Of a DNA stretch of 64,000 nt, positions 25,167-33,136 are shown one piece after another. How positions within the stretch are numbered: the first letter of the stretch is position 1; the number at the start of each line of letters is the position of its first letter. Source of the stretch: SMAG-U1939 sp036376595 (GTDB lineage Bacteria > Chloroflexota > Ktedonobacteria > Ktedonobacterales > JADMIN01). Location of the stretch: NCBI GenBank assembly GCA_036376595.1, contig DASVAA010000111.1:1-64000 (forward strand), in the 5' to 3' direction. The notes below the pieces were generated by a model. It did no database searches and was not told the DNA's origin. It saw only the letters and a list, made by a program, of their open reading frames with translations. The position numbers were made by a program, and so were the translations under genes.

Positions 25167-26693
25167 ATGGAACACGGAGCGAACGCCGCCGAGCGGATCA
25201 TCAGGCGCTTCGGCGGCCAGAGCGCTCTGGCCGCCCTGCTTGGCAAGCGGCAGAGCACTATCGAACACTGGGCGAGGACAGGGCGGGTGCCGGCCCAATG
25301 GCAAGTGCCGCTCATGTCGCTCGGCCGCCAGAGAGGTGTGATCGTGGAAGCAAAAGACTTCGTCGAACTCCAGCCCAACCCGATCCAGCCGGCGGAGGGC
25401 CGCCTCGGCATTCTGCTCGTCGGCCTCGGCGCCGTCGCCTCGACGCTCATCTGCGGCGTCGAGCACGCCCGGCGCGGCAGCGGCCGGCCCGTCGGCTCGC
25501 TCACCCAGATGGGCACCATCCGCCTTGGCAAGCGAACGGAAAATCGCTCACCCCTCATCCGCGAGTTTGTCCCGCTCGCGAACCTCGACGACATCGTCTT
25601 CGGCGCCTGGGACCCCTTCCCCGACAACGCCTACGAGGCGGCGGTGAAGTGCGGCGTCCTCGACCGCCACGAACACATCGAACCGATCGCCGACTTCCTC
25701 ACGTCCATCAAGCCCATGCCGGCCGCCTTCGACCAGTACTACGTCAAGCGCCTCAACGGGCCCAACGTCAAGCGCGGCACGAAGAGGGAGCTGACCGAGC
25801 AGCTTCGCGCGGACCTGCGCACCTTCAGGTCCGCACACCAGTGCGACCGGCTCGTCATGGTCTGGTGCGCCTCGACTGAGATCTACCTGGAGGAGGGGCC
25901 AAGCCACCTCACCCTCGAAAGCATCGAGGCGGCGCTCGACGCCAACGACGCAACGATCGCCCCCTCGATGCTCTACGCCTATGCCGCCCTGATGGAAGGC
26001 ATCCCCTTCGCCAACGGTGCCCCCAACCTGACCGCTGACATCCCGGCGCTGGTCAAACTGGCGATCGACCAGGGCGTGCCAATCTGCGGCAAGGACTTCA
26101 AGACCGGCCAGACCCTGATCAAAACGGTGCTCGCGCCGATGCTGAAGGCGCGCATGCTCGGCCTCAACGGCTGGTACTCGACCAACATTCTTGGCAACCG
26201 CGACGGCGAGGTGCTTGACGACCCGGAGAGCTTCAAGACCAAGGAAGAGTCCAAGCTCGGCGTCCTCGAGTACATCCTCCAGCCCCAGCTCTACCCCGAG
26301 CTCTATGGCGACGTCTATCACAAGGTGCGGATCAACTATTACCCGCCCCGGGGCGACAACAAAGAGGGCTGGGACAACATCGACATCTTCGGCTGGCTCG
26401 GCTACCCCATGCAGGTCAAGATTGACTTCCTGTGCCGCGATTCGATCCTCGCCGCGCCCCTTCTTCTTGACCTTGCGCTCTTCCTGGACCTGGCCAAGCG
26501 CGCCGGGATGAAGGGCATCCAGGAATGGCTGTCCTTCTACTTCAAAAGTCCGCAGCACGCCGCCACGGTGTACCCGGAGCATGATGTTTTCATCCAGCAG
26601 ACGAAGCTGAAGAACACGCTGCGCTGGATGATGGGCGAAGAGCAGATTACCCACCTCGGCCTGGAGTATTACCAGGACTACCAGGAGGAATAA
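25167..26693 (+). CDS. inositol-3-phosphate synthase with N-terminal HTH-like extension
   Basis: 508 residues. From about residue 60 the protein is a myo-inositol-1-phosphate synthase, converting glucose 6-phosphate to inositol 3-phosphate with NAD. Visible are the Rossmann loop LGILLVGLGAVAST, NGAPNLTADIP, the KDFKTGQT catalytic loop with its lysines, GWYSTNILGNRDGEVL and KVRINYYPPRGDNKEGWDNI. The first about 55 residues form a separate small domain (AERIIRRFGGQSALAALLGK, then RQSTIEHWARTGRVPAQW) resembling short Cro-like helix-turn-helix domains common in alphaproteobacteria. A second start is possible: GTG 25344 lies seven bases after GAGAGG and would give synthase alone. The gene separates a histidine kinase from a response regulator and ends before a strong hairpin. 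Confidence 0.9.
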   Translation: MEHGANAAERIIRRFGGQSALAALLGKRQSTIEHWARTGRVPAQWQVPLMSLGRQRGVIVEAKDFVELQPNPIQPAEGRLGILLVGLGAVASTLICGVEHARRGSGRPVGSLTQMGTIRLGKRTENRSPLIREFVPLANLDDIVFGAWDPFPDNAYEAAVKCGVLDRHEHIEPIADFLTSIKPMPAAFDQYYVKRLNGPNVKRGTKRELTEQLRADLRTFRSAHQCDRLVMVWCASTEIYLEEGPSHLTLESIEAALDANDATIAPSMLYAYAALMEGIPFANGAPNLTADIPALVKLAIDQGVPICGKDFKTGQTLIKTVLAPMLKARMLGLNGWYSTNILGNRDGEVLDDPESFKTKEESKLGVLEYILQPQLYPELYGDVYHKVRINYYPPRGDNKEGWDNIDIFGWLGYPMQVKIDFLCRDSILAAPLLLDLALFLDLAKRAGMKGIQEWLSFYFKSPQHAATVYPEHDVFIQQTKLKNTLRWMMGEEQITHLGLEYYQDYQEE

Positions 26694-26715
26694 CGAGTAG
26701 CCGCGACGAAACGAA

Positions 26716-26736
26716 GGGCGGGTCTAGGACCCGCCC
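26716..26736 (+). terminator. strong hairpin after the inositol synthase gene
   Basis: GGGCGGGTC (26716-26724), loop TAG, GACCCGCCC (26728-26736): a perfect 9-bp GC-rich stem 22 bp after the stop codon. A T-tract is lacking on the plus strand, so termination may be partial. Confidence 0.6.
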
Positions 26737-26784
26737 GCGAGGCGGTGTGGTCAAGCAAGCACCAGCGCACAGGAATCCGCCGTG

Positions 26785-26877
26785 CCGCTTCGGAGTCGGA
26801 AGCGGCCGACTGATCGCTGAGCGGAATGCATCAGCATACCGCTGTGGGCTCGCCGCTTCCGGCAAGCACACCCTTGC
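26785..26877 (+). other. cluster of hairpins, two mutually exclusive, before the response regulator
   Basis: CCGCTTC (26785-26791) pairs with GAAGCGG (26799-26805), while overlapping AGTCGG (26794-26799) can instead pair with CCGACT (26806-26811). A 10-bp stem with one mismatch follows (26820-26829 with 26834-26843, loop ATCA), then GCAAG/CTTGC (26862-26866, 26873-26877). If transcribed, this would be a structured leader; if not, the arms may be protein sites. The visible -10 of the regulator gene lies downstream, which argues for the latter. Confidence 0.35.
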
Positions 26878-26883
26878 ATGCGA

Positions 26884-26889
26884 TAGAAT
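26884..26889 (+). promoter_or_regulatory. -10 candidate TAGAAT for the response regulator gene
   Basis: Located about 75 bp before the ATG at 26965; no good -35 is seen, so an activator may be needed. Confidence 0.3.
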
Positions 26890-26964
26890 ACGCGAAAGAC
26901 ATACGGACGGCGGACAATAGCAGTAAGTTCCTGGCAAATGGCTGAACGAGAACGAGGATGAGAA

Positions 26965-27693
26965 ATGGCGCAGGAGAAAGTTGACCCGCGCAGCATCACC
27001 GTGCTGGTGGTGGATGACGAGCCGCGGCTGGTGGACGTGGTGCGCATGAACCTCGAGGTCGAAGGTTATCGGGTTGTAGCGGCGGCGAGCGGCATGGAGG
27101 CACTGGAGCGGCTCAAGCAAGACCTGCCGGACCTGGTGATCCTCGACGTGATGATGCCCGAGATGGACGGCTACGAGACGCTGCGCCGGCTCCGCGAGGT
27201 CTCCAGCGTGCCGGTGATCATGCTCACTGTGCGTCAGGATGAGCAGGATCGCATCCGCGGACTGGAGATTGGCGCCGACGACTACCTGGGCAAGCCCTAC
27301 AGCCCGCGCGAGCTGCAATCGCGTATCAAAGCGGTGCTGCGCCGCACCTTCACGCCCTCGCCGGCGCGCAAGACGGCGATCGTGGTGGACGACGACCTGA
27401 CGATTGACTTTGACCGGCACAAGGTCTGGGTGCGCGGCGAGGAAGTGACGCTGCGCCCAACCGAGTACCGCCTGCTTTATCACCTCGTCAACAACGCCGG
27501 GCGACTGCTGACTCACGAGACGCTGCTCTCCAAGGTCTGGGGCCACGAGTACCGCGACGAGTCGCACTACCTGCGGCTCTACATCACCTACCTGCGCCAG
27601 AAGCTGGAGCGTGACCCGGCGCACCCGAAGTACATCCTCACCGAGCGCGGCGTGGGCTATCGCTTCCGCGAGCTGGCCGCCGCCGAGGACTGA
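26965..27693 (+). CDS. OmpR/PhoB-type response regulator
   Basis: 242 residues. The receiver domain has the acidic pocket VVDDEP (16-20), phospho-acceptor Asp61 (LVILDVMMPEMDG), Thr in IMLTVRQ and Lys110 (DYLGKPYSPREL). The C-terminal winged-helix domain starts near LTIDFDRHKVWVRGEEV and contains LRPTEYRLLYHLVNNAGRLL and the terminal wing YILTERGVGYRF. It should bind DNA when phosphorylated. The PAS kinase at 23255-24928 is the likely partner although the inositol synthase gene lies between them. The ATG at 26965 follows GAGG at eight bases. Confidence 0.95.
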   Translation: MAQEKVDPRSITVLVVDDEPRLVDVVRMNLEVEGYRVVAAASGMEALERLKQDLPDLVILDVMMPEMDGYETLRRLREVSSVPVIMLTVRQDEQDRIRGLEIGADDYLGKPYSPRELQSRIKAVLRRTFTPSPARKTAIVVDDDLTIDFDRHKVWVRGEEVTLRPTEYRLLYHLVNNAGRLLTHETLLSKVWGHEYRDESHYLRLYITYLRQKLERDPAHPKYILTERGVGYRFRELAAAED

Positions 27694-27863
27694 GACTCGT
27701 GCGCTCTGAGTCAGAAATCCGCGTGCGCACGTGGGCGTTGGCAGCTATAGTCAGAGGGCGCCGCGTTGCCCATCGTCGTAATCCCAATCGTGTACCTGCC
27801 GAGCTTGATGGAGGGGTCAACGAATTTACCCGGTACAGAGCCCATCAGAAAGGCACTCGCAGC

Positions 27864-28697
27864 ATGGCCGACGCAACCAACCGCCAATCTGGCTACGCCG
27901 ACGTCAACGGCGGCCGCCTCTACTACGAAGTCGCCGGCGCGGGGCATCCATTGGTGCTGCTGCACGCCGGCATCGCCGACAGCCGCATGTGGGACGAGCA
28001 ATTCGAGGCATTCGCCCAGCACTACCGCGTCGTGCGCTACGACTACCGCGGCTACGGCAAGTCGTCGCCGCCGGTGGACAGCTTTTCGATGCGCGAAGAC
28101 CTGTACGCGCTGCTGCGCCAGCTCGGTTTCGCACGCGCCTCTCTGATTGGCGTCTCGATGGGCGGCGGGCTGGCGGTGGACGCGGCGATCGAGCGGCCCG
28201 ATCTCGTCGCCGCGCTGATCCCCACCTGCCCCGGCCTCTCCGGCCAGCCTGACGACGCCACGCCGGAGGAGACCGCGTTCTTCGAGCAAGTCGAGGCGAC
28301 CGAGAAGGCCGGCGACATGGGGCGCGTCAACGAGTTGGAGGTCCACCTGTGGGTGGACGGCCTCAGCCGCACGCCGGAACAGGTGAATCCAGCCGTGCGT
28401 GCAAAGGTGCGCGAGATGAACGGCCTGGCCCTGCGGCGCCAGGGTGAATGGGCGGGCGTCACGACGCAAAAGCTGGAGCCGTCGGCGTACGGGCGGCTGG
28501 ACGAGATTGCGGCGCCGACGCTGGCGATTATCGGCGACCGCGATCTCTCCGAGGTCAAACAGGCGGTGGACCTGATCGCCGCCGGCGTGCCCGGCGCGCG
28601 CAAGGCCACGATCGCCGATGCCGCGCACGTGCCCAACATGGAGCATCCGGCCGAGTACAACCGCCTCGTGCTCGACTTCCTCGGCGCGCTGCCGTAG
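27864..28697 (+). CDS. alpha/beta hydrolase
   Basis: 277 residues. Complete catalytic set: nucleophile Ser98 in IGVSMGGG, acid Asp225 or Asp227 in IIGDRDLSE, and His255 in ADAAHVPNMEHP. The oxyanion strand is PLVLLHAGIADSRMWD, and VRYDYRGYGKSS is typical of esterase and lactonase-like members such as 3-oxoadipate enol-lactonases. The start is the ATG at 27864, with AAAGG upstream; the longer open frame lacks homology. No neighbouring aromatic-degradation genes occur, so the substrate is open. Confidence 0.87.
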   Translation: MADATNRQSGYADVNGGRLYYEVAGAGHPLVLLHAGIADSRMWDEQFEAFAQHYRVVRYDYRGYGKSSPPVDSFSMREDLYALLRQLGFARASLIGVSMGGGLAVDAAIERPDLVAALIPTCPGLSGQPDDATPEETAFFEQVEATEKAGDMGRVNELEVHLWVDGLSRTPEQVNPAVRAKVREMNGLALRRQGEWAGVTTQKLEPSAYGRLDEIAAPTLAIIGDRDLSEVKQAVDLIAAGVPGARKATIADAAHVPNMEHPAEYNRLVLDFLGALP

Positions 28698-28883
28698 TGT
28701 CACGTCGGGTGCCGCGGTGCATACCACCTGGTACAAGTGGGTACAATGCGTGAGCAAGCGAGTGGGTGGCTTCAAACCACCTGCGCGGGGGAGTGTGCGC
28801 AGATGGCAGGCGACGATCGATCCAGTAGTCGCAGGCCACGCGCGGGCGCGCCGTCGGCGGCAAGCAGGGCAATCGTGGCGGAC

Positions 28884-29408
28884 ATGGCGCGCGTCTTCAG
28901 CGCGCTGCGCACCGAGCGGCTAAGCCTGCGCCGTCCCGGCGCGAACGACGGCATAGCCATGTTCCGCGTCCACGGCGACCCCGATACCAACCGCTACAAT
29001 CCCGCCGGCCCCGACCCGGACCTCGCGACCAGCGAGGCGGCGCTGCGAGACTGGCTGCAGCAGTGGCAGGCGGATGGCTACGGCTATTGGGCGGTCACGC
29101 TGCCACCGGCAACTGACGTCGTGGGGTTCGGCGGCGTTCGGCGCATCATCTGGCGCGACCGCGACGTGCTCAACCTCTATTACCGCCTCGTGCCTGCCGT
29201 CTGGGGCCACGGCTACGCGGCGGAGCTAGCCCGCGTGGCGGTTGGCCTCGCGCGGACTCATCTGCCGCAATTGCCGGTGGTGGCGCGCACGCGGCCCGAA
29301 AACCTGCCTTCCACCCGCACCGCGGAGCGCGCCGGCCTGCTACGCCGCCCCGATTTGGACACCGCCGAGCACATCATCTACGTTCTTGGCTGGCCGCACC
29401 AAGAATAG
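28884..29408 (+). CDS. GNAT N-acetyltransferase (RimJ/RimL-like)
   Basis: 174 residues from MARVFSALRTERLSLRRPGA. The acetyl-CoA-binding pattern is YRLVPAVWGHGYAAELARVA, and the C-terminal part has RPENLPSTRTAERAGLLRR. It is a relative of the acetyltransferase at 11115, though not a close duplicate. The open frame extends 49 codons upstream with poor coding character, so the ATG beginning the conserved strand is chosen even though its ribosome site is weak. The target is unknown. Confidence 0.83.
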   Translation: MARVFSALRTERLSLRRPGANDGIAMFRVHGDPDTNRYNPAGPDPDLATSEAALRDWLQQWQADGYGYWAVTLPPATDVVGFGGVRRIIWRDRDVLNLYYRLVPAVWGHGYAAELARVAVGLARTHLPQLPVVARTRPENLPSTRTAERAGLLRRPDLDTAEHIIYVLGWPHQE

Positions 29409-29434
29409 GCCACCCCTTCCGGCGCTGCTTCTCG

Positions 29435-29582
29435 CGTTCGATCCGATAGTTGTCTTTCCGTCTGCGTCCTCCGCGTCCTCTGCGGTTCCTCCCTCTGCTC
29501 CTCCCCCCTCCTCTCTGCCCTCCGTTTCCTCTGTAGTGAATCTCTGCTCATCTCCGCGATCTTCGCGTTCTCTGTGCCCCCA
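29435..29582. repeat. dispersed pyrimidine/purine-biased repeat
   Basis: Pyrimidine-rich on the plus strand (CTCCGCGTCCTCTGCGGTTC and similar, then TCCGTTTCCTCTGTAGTGAA at 29521-29540). It is the inverse of the purine-rich copies at 30655, 34200 and 55981. It fills the gap between convergent genes. Confidence 0.7.
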
Positions 29583-29585
29583 AAT

Positions 29586-30632
29586 TTAGGGCAGGCGGCC
29601 GTTGCGGGCGGCGACGATCTGCGCCATGATGGCGAGCGCGATCTCGTCGGGGTTGCGCGCGCCAATGTCGAGGCCGATTGGCCCGTGGATGCGCGCGATC
29701 TGCTCGTCGGTGACACCGGTCTCGCGCAGCCGTGCATTGCGGCGCTCGCGCGTGCCGCGGCTGCCGATCGCGCCGACGTAGCCGACCGAGGGCGAGCGCA
29801 AGGCGGTTGCCAGCGCCGGCACGTCAAACTTGTCGTCGTGGGACAACACCGCCACGGCGGTTGCGCTGGTGAGCGGCAGGCGCTCCAGCGCCTCGTCGGG
29901 CCACTCGACCAGCAGCTCGTCGGCATCGGGCAGGCGGTCGGCGGTGTTGAAAGCCGTGCGGGCGTCCACCACCGTCACGCGATAGCCCAGCACCTTGGCG
30001 ATCTTGGCGAGCGGCTGCGAGATGTGCCCCGCGCCGACGATAATCAGGTGGCGCGGCGCGGGATACGGCGCGGTGAAGACCTCCGCCTCGCCCACCTCTG
30101 AAGGGTGCGTCTTCGCGCCCGCCGCCCCGGAGCGCAGCGCCTCGTGTGCGTCGTCCGCGGCCAGTGTATCGAGCGCCGGCTCACCCAGGCTGCCGTTGGG
30201 CTGGCCCTGCTCCTCCACGAAGAGCTGGTGGCCGACGAGTTGCGGCGCATCACCGCCGATCACCACCGAGCGCGCGATCGGCTGCTCGGTCCGCAGCGCA
30301 CCCAGCAGCGGCTCCATGTCTTCCATGCGCTCGACGAAGACGCGAATCTCGCCGCCGCACGAGAGGCCAATGCGCTCGACGTTCTCTTCCTCGCTGATGC
30401 CGAATTGCAACAGCTTGGGAGCGCCGGTGCGGATCGCGCGCAGGCCCTCCTCGATCACCGCCGGCTCGACACAGCCGCCACTCACCGAGCCAGCGATCTC
30501 GCCGTCTTCGTTCACCGCCAGCGTCGCGCCGGTCTCGCGCGGAGCCGACCCTACCACCGAGACGACGGTGGCCAGCGCCACGCGCTTGCCTGCCGCCTGC
30601 CAGCGCTCGACCTCATCCAGCACTTCACGCAT
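29586..30632 (-). CDS. XdhC/CoxF-family protein
   Basis: About 348 residues. The N-terminal XdhC domain contains VVSVVGSAPRETGATLAV, GSVSGGCVEPAV and LSCGGEIRVFVE. The C-terminal Rossmann domain contains HLIIVGAGHISQPLAKIA and the signature IHGPIGLDIGARNPDEIALA. The family handles molybdenum-cofactor sulfuration and insertion into xanthine-dehydrogenase or CO-dehydrogenase-type hydroxylases. No such enzyme subunits are encoded in this window, so its client lies elsewhere. The ATG at 30632 is chosen because GGAGGTG lies six bases upstream; a GTG and an ATG just before it are also in frame. Confidence 0.88.
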   Translation of the reverse strand: MREVLDEVERWQAAGKRVALATVVSVVGSAPRETGATLAVNEDGEIAGSVSGGCVEPAVIEEGLRAIRTGAPKLLQFGISEEENVERIGLSCGGEIRVFVERMEDMEPLLGALRTEQPIARSVVIGGDAPQLVGHQLFVEEQGQPNGSLGEPALDTLAADDAHEALRSGAAGAKTHPSEVGEAEVFTAPYPAPRHLIIVGAGHISQPLAKIAKVLGYRVTVVDARTAFNTADRLPDADELLVEWPDEALERLPLTSATAVAVLSHDDKFDVPALATALRSPSVGYVGAIGSRGTRERRNARLRETGVTDEQIARIHGPIGLDIGARNPDEIALAIMAQIVAARNGRLP

Positions 30633-30654
30633 CGCCATCACCTCCAGTTAGATT

Positions 30655-30835
30655 CAGAAGGAGAAACCGCAAGAGGACGCGGAGGACGCAGAGTTAGACA
30701 GATTCACCACAGAGGAAACGGAGGGAACGGAGGATGCAGAGGGAGAAGGTCAAAAATGAATAGCTCTCTTCGCCCGGTGCTCTCTCTCCTCTCCGCGTCC
30801 TCCGCGAAACTCTGCGTACTTCGCGTTTTCCGTAC
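30655..30835. repeat. dispersed purine-rich repeat, fold-back copy
   Basis: The plus strand is purine-rich on the left (AAGAGGACGCGGAGGACGCA; GATTCACCACAGAGGAAACG at 30701-30720) and pyrimidine-rich on the right (CTCTCCGCGTCCTCCGCG near 30790), so the two halves can pair. The 34 bp from 30701 are identical to 55981-56014 inside dnaE. No gene is seen in this 255-bp gap. Confidence 0.75.
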
Positions 30836-30887
30836 CCTCCTACCGGTCGCGGTCGATCTCGACGATATCCGGCTCGACGCCGCCGGC

Positions 30888-32087
30888 CTAGACGAATGGT
30901 TCCTCCTGCTTGTCCGCGTTGGCCGCGTAGGCCGCCCGTAGCTCCGCTAGCATCGCCTCGCGGTGGGCATACAGCTCGCGGCGCGGGCGCGGCTGGGCGC
31001 GCGAGACGGCGTAGGCGGCGATCAGCGGGAAGGCGATAGTGGTATCGCAGTAGACGACCACCGAATCGCGCAGCATATCCGGCTTGATTTTACCCCACGA
31101 GACCGCCTCGGAGGGTGTCGCGCCGGAAAGCCCGCCCCAGTGCGGAGCGTCCTGGGTGATCTGGATGAAGTAGTCGTGCCCGCCCTTGTTGATGCCCAGC
31201 ACCTCCCAGAGCTGCGGCTGCGTCTGCAGATAGAAATTCTTGGGCGAGCCGCCGCCGAGGATGATCACGCCGTTGCGTGTGGCGGCATGTACGATGGCCG
31301 TCGTCTCGTGGACGTCGTAGAGCGGGTCGATCGTGAGCTTGCCCCCGTCGAGCTGGTGCCGCGCGAGGTTCATGCCGATGGAGGAGTCGCCCGGCGAGGA
31401 AGTGTAGATCGGCACGTTCCAGCGCGCCGCCATCGCCAGCACCGACTGCTCCGGCTCCACGCCAGCCTGCAGCAGCCGCCGGCCAAGCAGGTGGTGCAGC
31501 TCGGCGGTAGATATCGGCTGCTGTGGGAACGTCTTGACCGCCTCGCGGATAAAGCGGTCGGTATCGAGCAGCACCTCGTCGCGGAAGAGGATGTCGTAAA
31601 TGCGGATGATGCCAGCCTCGTGCAGCGCGGGATCGTCGAGGTTGTAGGTGCCACGGTGCAGCGCATAGTTGAGTGCGTAGTGCATGTCGTGGTAGAGGTT
31701 GGCGCCAGTGCTGACCATGAAGTCAATCGCACCGCGCTCCATCAGCGAGATGATGCTGCCGCCGACACCCGCCGGGGTCATCGCGCCGGCGATGGTCAGA
31801 CAGATGGTCACGTCCTGCGCGGGATCGAGCATGCGCTCGGCGTAGAGCCGGGACGCCTCGTTGAGGCGCCCGGCGTTGTACGCCTGGAAGACGCCGTCCA
31901 CCAGGTCGGCGGCGCTCATGTCGGGCGCGAGCGGACGCGGCACAATCCGCGGACCCGACAAATAGCCGCCCTCGGGCGAGACCTCTGGCGCCGAAGGCCG
32001 ATCAGGCGTGCGGCCGTCGTGGTCATTCGCGGACTGCCGTCGCGGGCGCGGCGGCTGAGTGGGACCTTCGTGCGGGCGGTGCGGCAC
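30888..32087 (-). CDS. deoxyhypusine synthase-family protein (possible homospermidine synthase)
   Basis: 399 residues. The family transfers the aminobutyl group of spermidine using NAD and an enzyme-lysine imine. The key lysine is visible as Lys333 in EAVSWGKIKPD; NKGGHDYFIQITQDAPHWGG and VVYCDTTIAFPL are also conserved. Other matching segments are TICLTIAGAMTPAGVGGSII and MVSTGANLYHDMHYALNY. Bacteria generally lack the eIF5A substrate, and some bacterial homologues have been assigned to homospermidine formation, so that role is likely but not proven. The N-terminal 40 residues are Pro/Arg-rich. The start is GTG 32087 with a GGGGAG site at ten bases. No eIF5A-like gene is nearby. Confidence 0.88.
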   Translation of the reverse strand: MPHRPHEGPTQPPRPRRQSANDHDGRTPDRPSAPEVSPEGGYLSGPRIVPRPLAPDMSAADLVDGVFQAYNAGRLNEASRLYAERMLDPAQDVTICLTIAGAMTPAGVGGSIISLMERGAIDFMVSTGANLYHDMHYALNYALHRGTYNLDDPALHEAGIIRIYDILFRDEVLLDTDRFIREAVKTFPQQPISTAELHHLLGRRLLQAGVEPEQSVLAMAARWNVPIYTSSPGDSSIGMNLARHQLDGGKLTIDPLYDVHETTAIVHAATRNGVIILGGGSPKNFYLQTQPQLWEVLGINKGGHDYFIQITQDAPHWGGLSGATPSEAVSWGKIKPDMLRDSVVVYCDTTIAFPLIAAYAVSRAQPRPRRELYAHREAMLAELRAAYAANADKQEEPFV

Positions 32088-32406
32088 GGGGGCAAACTCC
32101 CCTCTCTATAGCAGTCGGACCTCGCGCCGTCTCAACGCGAAGTCCGTGAAGAAACGCGAAGCAGGCGAAGAGCATTCGTAGGGGCGTCCGGTGGACGCCC
32201 GCCGCGACATCAACTGGACGCCCAGCGCGGCGTGCAGCACACGGCGTCATGGGGAAATATACCACCGTTCCACGGTAAGAACACTGGCAGGCTGGCGGGG
32301 GAGGAAAGTACCAGCGGATCCGGCGCGCAATGGCCCTGACGGTACAATGGGGGCGCACCAACCGTAAATGCGACGGCACAGACTGTAATGTGAGGTGGCG
32401 GCGGGG
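32088..32406. other. 319-bp intergenic region, repeat-filled
   Basis: It lies between divergent genes. Most of 32122-32200 is composite repeat (purine-rich GCGAAG units, then a GTAGGGGCGTCC palindrome). The remainder shows no clear promoter consensus or protein frame. Confidence 0.5.
32122..32200 (+). repeat. composite dispersed repeat: GCGAAG module plus GTAGGGGCGTCC palindrome
   Basis: AACGCGAAG and GGCGAAG units are followed at 32178-32200 by GTAGGGGCGTCC, GGT, GGACGCCC (perfect 8-bp stem). The same order occurs at 45877 and 48900. Confidence 0.75.
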
Positions 32407-33129
32407 ATGCGACGACCGACCTGGCTGGATAGAATCGTCTACGGCTTTCAGCATCGCTGGGAGACGGCGCCGCAGTTCCGGGCGATGGCATCGGGGCTGG
32501 TGGGGCTGGTGCTGATCCTCATCATGTGCTCGTGCATGGGGGTGCTCAACGCCACGGCCAGCTCGGCGCTGGCGGCGATCGGTCTCGGCGGAAGCACGAA
32601 CGTGTCCGCGCAGGGCACGCCCAACACCGGCACGAATCAGGTCAATGGCTACCAGGCGATCCCCACGCCGACCGTTATCTACCCCACCGGCGTCGTGCCC
32701 CCGCAGGCAACCGTGCCGCAGTCGCAGACGCCGCCGCCCAACGTGACGCCTACCAGCGCGTCCTCCCCAACACCAACGGATACACCCACAAGCGGCGGTG
32801 GTGGTGGTGGTGGCGGCGGGAGCTGCAACGGCGGCGGGAACGGTACGACGTGGGTCATTGGCACATGTCCCCCACATGCGGGCAAAGTCGTCACGTTGAC
32901 TATCAATGCACCCGGCCATGGAAACCAGCAATTGGGCCTGGAGATCAAGTGGGGCGGAACAAGCTCCGATTCCGCCTGCTTCTGGATCTTTCAGCCGACA
33001 ACTCTCGACAGCAACGGATCATGGACCAACTCACAAACCGTGCCCGCTGATTGCACCGGGCCAGTTACCGGCAACTACTCCGTCAATGGCGGGGGATTTG
33101 TGGTGATATCTGGACCCAACATGGTGTAG
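32407..33129 (+). CDS. membrane-anchored low-complexity protein, unknown function
   Basis: About 240 residues, not recognised. A basic N-terminus (MRRPTWLDRIV) is followed by one helix (ASGLVGLVLILIMCSCMGVL), a long Thr/Pro/Ser/Gln-rich linker ending in nine consecutive glycines, and a compact C-terminal part with four cysteines (CNGGG, GTCPPH, SACFWIF, ADCTG) that may form disulfides outside the cell. It looks like a cell-surface domain on a flexible stalk. The ATG at 32407 is preferred; a GTG twelve bases upstream is in frame. It converges on the glycosyltransferase gene with an 8-bp gap. Confidence 0.65.
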   Translation: MRRPTWLDRIVYGFQHRWETAPQFRAMASGLVGLVLILIMCSCMGVLNATASSALAAIGLGGSTNVSAQGTPNTGTNQVNGYQAIPTPTVIYPTGVVPPQATVPQSQTPPPNVTPTSASSPTPTDTPTSGGGGGGGGGSCNGGGNGTTWVIGTCPPHAGKVVTLTINAPGHGNQQLGLEIKWGGTSSDSACFWIFQPTTLDSNGSWTNSQTVPADCTGPVTGNYSVNGGGFVVISGPNMV

Positions 33130-33136
33130 TGCCTCG

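Noticed and set aside
25548..26654. 368-codon minus-strand frame opposite the inositol synthase
   Set aside because: Val/His/Glu/Arg-rich antisense frame without motifs; the synthase motifs on the plus strand are decisive.
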